A DNA stretch of 5,214 nucleotides. Origin: Planctomycetota bacterium (GTDB lineage Bacteria; Planctomycetota; PUPC01; JACPCR01). The notes beneath the pieces were generated by a model. It was not told where the DNA came from. It searched no databases and saw only the letters and a program-made list of their open reading frames with translations. The DNA is taken from NCBI GenBank assembly GCA_030740295.1, contig JASLXP010000842.1, positions 1-5,214 on the forward strand, given 5' to 3'. A program made the position numbers and the translations under genes. Shown here piece by piece: positions 1-4,538 of the stretch (position 1 is the first letter of the stretch; every line of letters starts with the position of its first letter).

Positions 1-64
1 GGAGTAACGGCTTTATTTAGCCGGGTTCTTCCCGCTGCCCGGACCCGGCTAAAGCCGTTACTCC
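1..64. repeat. Long imperfect palindrome (REP/MITE-like repeat)
   Basis: The left arm (1-28) and right arm (41-64) are complementary over 22 perfect pairs plus an inner G-T and C-G pair. The left arm has four extra bases, TTTA, at about 16-19 that bulge out, and the loop is 12 nt (29-40). The outer ends read GGAGTAACGGCTTTA and its complement. No T-tract follows either side, so it does not look like an intrinsic terminator. A short stand-alone palindrome of this kind fits a dispersed repetitive extragenic palindrome or a miniature mobile element, but copy number cannot be judged from one window. The window starts exactly on the palindrome, so a larger element could continue to the left. Confidence 0.75.
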
Positions 65-130
65 AACGAGCTCTGCAACCTGTATCTCTGACGATTTGCT
101 CGACCGAGATCGCGAGGCCGGTGGGAGGGC

Positions 131-158
131 TGAATCCTGAATCCTGAATCCTGAATCC
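131..158. repeat. Four perfect tandem copies of TGAATCC
   Basis: Four consecutive exact copies of the 7-bp unit TGAATCC occupy this stretch. Diverged relatives of the same word (ATTCCTGATTCC, GGATTCCGATT, GAATTCCTGATTTC, GGATTCCTGATTCC) continue irregularly from 160 to about 258, so the whole 131-258 spacer looks like an expanded and then decayed simple repeat. There is no gene in 65-306. The unit is too short and has no spacers, so this is not a CRISPR array. Confidence 0.85.
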
Positions 159-306
159 CATTCCTGATTCCCTACTTCGTTTCACTTTGGCGGCTTCCTG
201 TCGGCTGGATTCCGATTGCCGAATTCCTGATTTCGGATTCCCGGATTCCTGATTCCTCTTTCGAGATTATAGGGTAACGCTGTTACGCCGCCGTCCGGCC
301 AATCCT

Positions 307-334
307 TTGACTTTGCACCTGCCGAAAATAGAAT
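307..334 (+). promoter_or_regulatory. Sigma70-type promoter of the tRNA-Thr gene
   Basis: A -35 box TTGACT (307-312, 5 of 6 consensus) and a -10 box TAGAAT (329-334, 5 of 6) are separated by 16 bp. The expected transcription start near 341 lies about 10 nt before the first base of the mature tRNA, as is usual for tRNA genes. It is the best promoter match in the window. Confidence 0.75.
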
Positions 335-350
335 ACCCGCCCTCCTGGTC

Positions 351-423
351 GCCCGGATAGCTCAATCGGAAGAGCGCAGCTTTCGTAAAGCTGAGGTTGG
401 GGGTTCGATTCCCCCTCTGGGCT
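351..423 (+). tRNA. tRNA-Thr, anticodon CGT
   Basis: The 73-nt sequence folds into a full cloverleaf. The acceptor arm is 351-357 with 416-422 (one G-T pair), the D stem is GCTC/GAGC with an 8-nt loop containing GG, the anticodon stem is CAGCT/AGCTG, the variable loop has 5 nt, and the T stem is GGGGG/CCCCC with loop TTCGATT. The anticodon loop TTCGTAA places CGT at 384-386, reading the threonine codon ACG. G1-C72 and C2-G71 match known threonine tRNA identity pairs. The discriminator base is T (423) and the 3' CCA is not encoded, so it must be added enzymatically. The gene is monocistronic, with its own promoter upstream and a terminator 4 nt downstream. Confidence 0.96.
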
Positions 424-427
424 CGTT

Positions 428-463
428 AAAAAAGGCGCTGAACAGACGTTCAGCGCCTTTTTT
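428..463 (+). terminator. Intrinsic terminator of the tRNA, probably bidirectional
   Basis: A perfect 10-bp GC-rich stem (434-443 with 448-457) closes a 4-nt loop AGAC. It is flanked by six A on the left and six T on the right, which extend the stem to 16 bp. On the plus strand the T-tract ends the tRNA transcript. On the minus strand the complement of the A-tract gives an equivalent U-run, so the same element can stop transcripts arriving from the sulfatase gene, whose stop codon is about 120 nt away. Confidence 0.93.
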
Positions 464-504
464 CTTTCCTGAAACTTAGGGCAGCCATTGGCCGCAACTG
501 AAAT

Positions 505-535
505 CGTGGTACGGCCGTCCCGGCCGTGATTCACG
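505..535. repeat. GC-rich hairpin / small palindrome
   Basis: ACGGCCG (511-517) and CGGCCGT (521-527) form a perfect 7-bp stem around TCC. After an internal loop, four more pairs form between CGTG (505-508) and CACG (532-535). There is no T-tract, so it is not a standard terminator. It lies in the convergent spacer between the tRNA terminator and the end of the sulfatase gene. It could be a small dispersed palindrome or a 3'-end structure of the sulfatase mRNA. Confidence 0.6.
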
Positions 536-544
536 GGCGAGACG

Positions 545-565
545 TTCTCCGCGTCACGCGGAGAA
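545..565 (-). other. 9-bp hairpin just downstream of the sulfatase stop
   Basis: TTCTCCGCG (545-553) pairs perfectly with CGCGGAGAA (557-565) around a 3-nt loop. It begins about 18 nt after the sulfatase stop codon on the minus strand. It lacks a following U-run, so it is better read as an mRNA 3'-end stabilising structure or a weak pause site than as a complete intrinsic terminator. The true stop is probably the A/T-flanked hairpin at 428-463. Confidence 0.6.
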
Positions 566-582
566 GTGACATCCAAAAGACT

Positions 583-2142
583 CTAAGCCTCTTTCTTCTT
601 CTTTTCCTTCTTTGGCTTTCTCTTGCGTGGCGCCGGCACGGGTTCTTCCTCCGGCAATTGATACTGCTTGCGCAGGCGGTCCAACTCCACCTCCAGGGTC
701 TTTTTTACCTGGGCGTATTCGGGGTTTTCATAAACGCTGCTCAGCTCGTTTGGGTCTTTAGCTAGGTCAAAGAGTTCCCATTCTCTTTTGTGATAAAACT
801 TGATGAGTTTGTATTTGCCGGTGGTAACGCCGTAATGGCGGTTGACGCTGTGAGCGCCGGGGAACTCGTAGTAGTGGTAGTAGAAACTCTTTCTCCAGTC
901 GGCAGGCGTCTGGCTTTTCAGCAGGGGCAATATGCTGCGGCCCTGCATGTCCGGTGGGATTTCAACGCCGGCGAGGTCGAGGAAGGTCTCTGCGAAATCC
1001 AGGTTGGAGACGATGTCTTCGTTCACCGAGCCCGGTTTGATCGTATCAGGCCAGCGGACCATTAACGGCATGATGAGCGATTCCTGATACATCCAACGTT
1101 TGTCGTACCAGCCGTGGTCGCCGAGATACCAGCCCTGGTCGGATGAGTAGATGACGATGGTGTTCTTCGCGAGGCCGGACTCATCAAGGTAGTCGAGGAC
1201 GCGGCCGAGGTTGTCATCGACGGACTGCACGCAGCGCAGGTAATCTTTGACGTAGCGTTGATACTTCCATCGGACGAGGGCGTCGCCTTCCAGATTCGCT
1301 TCCTTGAACGCCTTGTTTTTGGGGCCGTACGCGGCGTCCCAGAGCTTCTTCTGCTCGGGAGTGAGATTGCGCGGGCCGGCGTTGAGCTTGAGGTCATTGG
1401 CGCTTAGATGATTGCGGATGGTCATGGCCTGCTGGGAGGCGGAAGACGTTCGGCCCTTGTAATCATCCCACAAAGTTTCCGGTTCAGGGATGGTCACGTC
1501 GTCGAACGTCGTGAGGTGTTTGGGGCCGGGCTGCCAGTTTCGGTGTGGCGCTTTGTGCTGGTACATGAGCATGAATGGCTTGTCAGGGTCGCGCTGTTCT
1601 TTGAGCCAGGCCAGCGTCTTGTCGGTGATGACGTCGGTCGTGTAACCGGTATTCCTCTGGACGACGACCTTGCCGTCCGCCATGGTCTTCATGGACGGGT
1701 TGTAATAGGGGCCCTGACCGAGGAGGACCTCGAAATCATCGAAACCGGTCGGTGTGCTCCGGAGATGCCACTTGCCGACGATGGCTGTCTGGTACCCTGC
1801 CTTTTGAAGGAGCTTCGGAAAGGTCTGCTGTTGGCCATTGAATGTGTTGCCGTTGCGGATGAATCCGTTCAGGTGGCTGTGTTTGCCGGTAAGGATGACC
1901 GCGCGGCTCGGGCCGCAGATGGAGTTGGTGACGTAGCAATTGCGGAAGAGCATGCCCTCTTTCGCCAGCCGGTCGAGATTAGGCGTCTTATTCACTCTCG
2001 AGCCGTACGCGCTGATCGCGTGGGCTGCGTGGTCGTCAGTAAAAACAAAGAGGATGTTCGGGCGAGCCCCGGAGAAGACGGATTCTCCGCCGAAGTAAAC
2101 AAAGGCGAGGATACCTGCGAGGAGATGGTGTTTGAATGTCAT
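583..2142 (-). CDS. Secreted type I (formylglycine) sulfatase
   Basis: This 519-residue protein is a complete alkaline-phosphatase-fold sulfatase that hydrolyses sulfate esters, probably on a polysaccharide. Residues 1-26 form a signal peptide with a likely cleavage site after S-G-A, so it acts in the periplasm or outside the cell. Asp36-Asp37 (FTDDH) supply metal ligands. Cys76 in C-G-P-S-R-x4-T-G (76-86) is the residue matured to formylglycine. GKWHL (123-127), KAPH (197-200) and SDQG with a following H-G and Lys348 (334-348) complete the active site. The C-terminal part matches the usual sulfatase C-terminal subdomain (YKLI, ELFDL, DP). The SDQG-LGDHGW-DKR signature recalls N-acetylglucosamine-6-sulfatase-like S1 subfamilies, but the substrate is unproven. 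The last 14 residues are an unusual Lys/Arg-rich tail. GGAG lies 6 nt before the ATG and supports this start. The maturation enzyme is not in the window. Confidence 0.93.
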   Translation of the reverse strand: MTFKHHLLAGILAFVYFGGESVFSGARPNILFVFTDDHAAHAISAYGSRVNKTPNLDRLAKEGMLFRNCYVTNSICGPSRAVILTGKHSHLNGFIRNGNTFNGQQQTFPKLLQKAGYQTAIVGKWHLRSTPTGFDDFEVLLGQGPYYNPSMKTMADGKVVVQRNTGYTTDVITDKTLAWLKEQRDPDKPFMLMYQHKAPHRNWQPGPKHLTTFDDVTIPEPETLWDDYKGRTSSASQQAMTIRNHLSANDLKLNAGPRNLTPEQKKLWDAAYGPKNKAFKEANLEGDALVRWKYQRYVKDYLRCVQSVDDNLGRVLDYLDESGLAKNTIVIYSSDQGWYLGDHGWYDKRWMYQESLIMPLMVRWPDTIKPGSVNEDIVSNLDFAETFLDLAGVEIPPDMQGRSILPLLKSQTPADWRKSFYYHYYEFPGAHSVNRHYGVTTGKYKLIKFYHKREWELFDLAKDPNELSSVYENPEYAQVKKTLEVELDRLRKQYQLPEEEPVPAPRKRKPKKEKKKKEA

Positions 2143-2183
2143 GTGGGTCTCCGTTCAACGAAAGCGGGAATTGGTCTGCAGCC

Positions 2184-2212
2184 AATATATCAATCGTGTT
2201 GGAGAACTTGAA
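2184..2212 (-). promoter_or_regulatory. Possible promoter of the sulfatase gene
   Basis: On the minus strand a -10-like TATATT (2189-2184, 5 of 6) is preceded, after 17 bp, by a weak -35-like TTCAAG (2212-2207, 3 of 6). This would start transcription near 2177, leaving a leader of about 35 nt that carries the GGAG ribosome site at 2152-2149. The 161-nt gap to the upstream receiver gene is long enough for a separate promoter. The weak -35 box leaves the call uncertain; activation by a regulator is possible. Confidence 0.35.
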
Positions 2213-2303
2213 ATCTCGTCGCTGATCGCCAGGACCGCACAGGCAGATTCTGTCGCAGAACTCCATGACGTGCCCTTCCGCCGATCTTCTACGGTTTGCT
2301 GGC

Positions 2304-2903
2304 TCAGCGATACACTGATTCGATCTCTTCACCATCCTGTCCGAGCTCGTCCAATGCTGGTTTGACTTCGGCTTCGTAGCAGTTTCCGCAGACGGTGGAT
2401 GAGAAGTTGGCATCAGTTCTCTCCGCCACGTAATCCTCCAACTGTCGCCATTCGGTATCCGAATGGTCGCTCTTTACCCGGCGGCAATACATGCAGATGG
2501 GCAGCAGCCCTTCAAGTGTCTTGATATGCCTTTGTATACCCAGGATGCGTTCGGCCACCTTGAGCCGGGCAAGAAGCTCTTCGGTTTCGAACGGTTTCTT
2601 GATGAAGTCGTCCACGCCACCGTCAATCGCCTTCAAAAAATCTGTACTGCTGTTGAGGCCGGTGACCATGATGAAGTACGTGTACGGGAGCTGCCTGTAA
2701 AGGCGAACTTTACGGCAGAGCTGCAGCCCATCGAGCCGCGGCATCATCCAATCCGCGACAATGACGGGGAACGGCGTATCGCGATAGAGTTCCCAGGCTT
2801 CCTGTCCGTCGCTGCAGACCGCGACCTCATGCCCGGCAGATTGAATAATCTGCTTGAATAGCTCGCACGCGAGTGGTTCATCGTCGACAACAAGAATTCT
2901 CAT
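2304..2903 (-). CDS. Response regulator: receiver domain plus four-cysteine C-terminal domain
   Basis: The 199-residue protein starts with a CheY-like receiver (about 1-122) that has every key residue: acidic pair Asp7-Asp8, phosphoacceptor Asp51 (VADWMMP), Thr81 (MVTG) and Lys103 in KKPF. After a helical linker, residues 131-182 carry a compact module: P-I-C-x2-C (Cys137, Cys140), then W and LE-x-Y, then V-C-x2-C (Cys172, Cys175). The same P-I-C-x2-C ... C-x2-C signature occurs after receiver and PAS domains in signalling proteins of many environmental bacteria. Its function is not established; paired CxxC suggests metal (zinc) or redox binding. No DNA-binding, GGDEF or other known output domain is present, so output is probably by protein contact. 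AGAGGA, 4 nt before the ATG, supports the start. The gene follows the receiver-HPt gene in the same direction across a 153-nt gap, so the two may share a pathway. Confidence 0.92.
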   Translation of the reverse strand: MRILVVDDEPLACELFKQIIQSAGHEVAVCSDGQEAWELYRDTPFPVIVADWMMPRLDGLQLCRKVRLYRQLPYTYFIMVTGLNSSTDFLKAIDGGVDDFIKKPFETEELLARLKVAERILGIQRHIKTLEGLLPICMYCRRVKSDHSDTEWRQLEDYVAERTDANFSSTVCGNCYEAEVKPALDELGQDGEEIESVYR

Positions 2904-2999
2904 GGTGTCCTCTGCGGGAGGTTTGGAAGGCAGGACAGGAATAGAAGCATCTTCAGAGCCTCAGGTTTCAGGATGGGACAGGACGTTAAGAAGGTCAAG

Positions 3000-3042
3000 A
3001 AAAAACCAGACCGGACAATGACCTCCCATTCGAGCGGTCAGT
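3000..3042 (-). terminator. Possible intrinsic terminator after the receiver-HPt gene
   Basis: On the minus strand ACTGACCG (3042-3035) can pair with CGGTCTGGT (3013-3005) with one bulged base and one G-U pair, followed directly by a run of five T (3004-3000). It begins 14 nt past the receiver-HPt stop codon. The 21-nt loop contains an alternative TGACC/GGTCA pairing. If real, it would partly uncouple the two regulator genes. The long loop and bulge make this moderate evidence only. Confidence 0.35.
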
Positions 3043-3056
3043 AAGGCGTTGGACAG

Positions 3057-3809
3057 TTACTGGTCCATCATCTGGTGTGACAGTTCGGCGCGGACTGCCC
3101 GGTATTCTTGCTGCAGGAGAGATACTTTATCGTGCGCCATTTTCAGTTGTCCTGACTTTGCCATCTCTTCCAGCTCGAGGCACAGGCACTCCATGTTCCC
3201 GATTCCGAGTGATCTGCAACTGCTCTTGAGTGTGTGCGCGGGGCTTCTCAGAGCCCCAGGCTGGTCCAATTGAACTGCATCGTGGATCCCGTCGATCCAC
3301 CCGGATGCATCAATCAGAAACGTCTGGACCACTTCCTTTACGAATTCGTCATCAACGCCGTAGACGGCCTTCAGGTGTTCCAAGTCCCCGCGGGGTGGTG
3401 GGCTTTCCGGCGTGGCCTCTGCAGCCTGGGGCAGCCACACCTCCAGAATCTTCATCAGTGCTTCATGCCTCAGCGGTTTTTCAAGGACATCGTTCATGCC
3501 GGCGTCGAGGCAGTTCTTGCGGACCTCTGCGGTGTATTGACCGGTGAAACCAATGATTGGCGTGTTCTGAGACCGGGTGCCGTTGCGGATTTTTCTCGTG
3601 ACGTCACAGCCATTCCAGGGCGGGATGAAATAGTCCATGAGAATGAGGTCGAACCTCTTCTCGCTGGCTAGCCGGATGCCTTCCTCAGCAGTTGAGACGG
3701 CTCTGGCCCTCATTCCTTCCACATCCAGGTATTGGACAGCCAGGATCGCGTTTAAGCGATCATCCTCAATAACCAGGATTTCAGGTTTGTCATGCCCATT
3801 TTTCATCAC
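3057..3809 (-). CDS. Receiver-HPt phosphorelay protein
   Basis: The 250-residue cytoplasmic protein has two domains. Residues 9-127 are a CheY-like receiver with Glu15-Asp16-Asp17, phosphoacceptor Asp59 (LILMDYFIP), Thr89 and Lys111 in EKPL. A Pro-rich linker (about 131-140) leads to an HPt domain (about 142-245) with the signature A-H-T-L-K-S-S (191-197). His192 is the phosphorylated histidine and Lys195 the conserved lysine. These pairs are usual at the C-terminus of hybrid sensor kinases, but here they stand alone. An in-frame TAG (3818-3816) lies three codons before the GTG, so the ORF cannot be extended upstream and is not simply the end of a kinase gene, unless a frameshift intervenes. 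Start codons are GTG (3809) or the adjacent ATG (3806); the ATG may be the real one. No Shine-Dalgarno sequence is visible, so the mRNA could be leaderless or weakly translated. HPt-to-Asp51 transfer to the downstream receiver protein is plausible but inferred. Confidence 0.93.
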   Translation of the reverse strand: MMKNGHDKPEILVIEDDRLNAILAVQYLDVEGMRARAVSTAEEGIRLASEKRFDLILMDYFIPPWNGCDVTRKIRNGTRSQNTPIIGFTGQYTAEVRKNCLDAGMNDVLEKPLRHEALMKILEVWLPQAAEATPESPPPRGDLEHLKAVYGVDDEFVKEVVQTFLIDASGWIDGIHDAVQLDQPGALRSPAHTLKSSCRSLGIGNMECLCLELEEMAKSGQLKMAHDKVSLLQQEYRAVRAELSHQMMDQ

Positions 3810-4012
3810 TTGAATCTACGCAGTTCCGAGAGAAGAAGATTTCGGAAGGAAGCGCTTCAGACCAGGACCTCGATACCTGGATTGACATTCTGGCGACTGG
3901 TTTCCTGCAAATCCCAGGTGCCCGGCCCAACCCGGAAGAGCGTATCCTCCGGTTCCCTCCGTAATGCTCAAATGGGCCGGACAACTGAGATTTGTATCAG
4001 GTAATTATTAAT
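3810..4012. other. Intergenic stretch without a recognisable gene
   Basis: No protein-like reading frame is visible on either strand in these 203 bases, which form the first part of the non-coding gap 3810-4297. The section contains a 10-bp palindrome GAAGCGCTTC (3849-3858) about 40 bp upstream of the receiver-HPt start and a CCAGG/CCTGG inverted pair (3862-3880). It ends in a short A/T-rich patch (about 4001-4014). No minus-strand promoter for the receiver-HPt gene could be recognised with confidence. Confidence 0.5.
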
Positions 4013-4071
4013 ATGCGCCATGTGGGTGCTTCTTACGGCTGTGATGAAGAATACACTCCATCATGGCGCAT
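4013..4071. repeat. Inverted repeat able to form a 59-nt hairpin
   Basis: ATGCGCCATG (4013-4022) and CATGGCGCAT (4062-4071) are perfect 10-bp complements. Inside them TGG and GTG can pair with CCA and CAC with small offsets, and TTCTT pairs with AAGAA, so the whole segment can form one imperfect long hairpin. There is no flanking T-tract. It directly adjoins the 11-bp inverted repeat that starts at 4075, which suggests both belong to one element. Confidence 0.7.
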
Positions 4072-4074
4072 GGG

Positions 4075-4237
4075 TCGCTAAAGTGAGAATCCCGGCCTCA
4101 TGTTACGGTAGGAATGATTGCGGCTGGCCGGGAGGTTCTCTTCCATCAATTGTCATACCGTTTGCCTATGCGGCGGTTCTTGATCGCAAGCCTATTTTGC
4201 CGTGCACTTTAGCGAAAACGCGTAAACGCCAGCCGCA
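4075..4237. repeat. Two crossing inverted repeats, possible mobile-element ends
   Basis: TCGCTAAAGTG (4075-4085) is exactly complementary to CACTTTAGCGA (4205-4215), bounding 141 bp. A second pair, TGCGGCTGGC (4119-4128) and GCCAGCCGCA (4228-4237), is also perfect over 10 bp. The pairs interleave, so both cannot sit in one simple hairpin. Ordered repeated motifs at both ends are seen in insertion sequences with several transposase-binding sites, so this could be a miniature or internally deleted element. No transposase fragment is recognised between the arms and no target-site duplication was identified. Confidence 0.5.
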
Positions 4238-4297
4238 GATGTTGCTGTACTCAACGTGAACAACTGTAGCCACTGTGCGCATCGATTCAGGCGCATC

Positions 4298-4522
4298 TCA
4301 CGCCTGCCGATATCCTCCTTGAGCTCGGGCAAAAATGGGCATGTCCGCAGGCCGCACGCGAATCAGGTGGGAAGAACCGGCCTTCAAATCGAGCAAAACT
4401 TTCGTCATTTCGGCAGGGAGCGAATCATCTATCGGATGGAGCTTGAAGCTCACCCGCGTTTGCTGAGCCAGCGTGTTCAGAAGCGCGTGATTGAGCAGGC
4501 GCTGGTATGGGGATTCGACCAT
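4298..4522 (-). CDS. Coding-like 74-codon ORF, possible gene remnant, function unknown
   Basis: The minus-strand frame from an ATG at 4522 to TGA at 4298 gives 74 residues that look protein-like: an amphipathic helix-like start (YQRLLNHALLNTL), then LPAEM and VLLDLKAG followed by HLIRV, resembling a beta-strand C-terminal tail. Third codon positions appear GC-biased, as expected for a real gene here. I do not recognise a family. The ATG is 16 nt after the PL22-like stop codon, which is operon-like spacing, but no Shine-Dalgarno sequence precedes it. The frame stays open upstream, over the end of the neighbouring gene, so it could also be the 3' remnant of a larger gene or a frameshifted extension. 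The stop codon lies in the loop of a 6-bp hairpin (CAGGCG/CGCCTG, 4288-4306). Confidence 0.35.
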   Translation of the reverse strand: MVESPYQRLLNHALLNTLAQQTRVSFKLHPIDDSLPAEMTKVLLDLKAGSSHLIRVRPADMPIFARAQGGYRQA

Positions 4523-4538
4523 GTTCGATTGGGTGATG

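Noticed and set aside
131..258. CRISPR array
   Set aside because: The unit is 7 bp with no spacers of regular length and no cas genes, so it is a simple tandem repeat.
283..576. 97-residue minus-strand reading frame across the tRNA and its terminator
   Set aside because: Its sequence is the translated antisense of the tRNA (the typical 'EGESNPQPQLYESCALPI'-type artefact) and the terminator, not a protein.
1408..2211. 267-residue plus-strand reading frame opposite the sulfatase
   Set aside because: It lies fully antisense to a clear sulfatase with all catalytic motifs. Its length results from GC-biased codon positions; the protein resembles no family.
3849..3858. 10-bp palindrome GAAGCGCTTC as an operator
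   Set aside because: Palindromes of this length are expected several times by chance in 5 kb, and no second copy or regulator supports it.
3882..3911. Perfect -35 box TTGACA on the plus strand
   Set aside because: No acceptable -10 box occurs at 16-18 bp and no plus-strand gene follows.
3904..3923. Sigma54-like promoter (GGCAC ... TTGCA) upstream of the receiver-HPt gene on the minus strand
   Set aside because: The GG and GC elements are 12 bp apart instead of the strictly required 10 bp.
4020..4259. 79-residue plus-strand reading frame in the intergenic region
   Set aside because: It runs through the inverted repeats, has no ribosome site, and its sequence is not protein-like.
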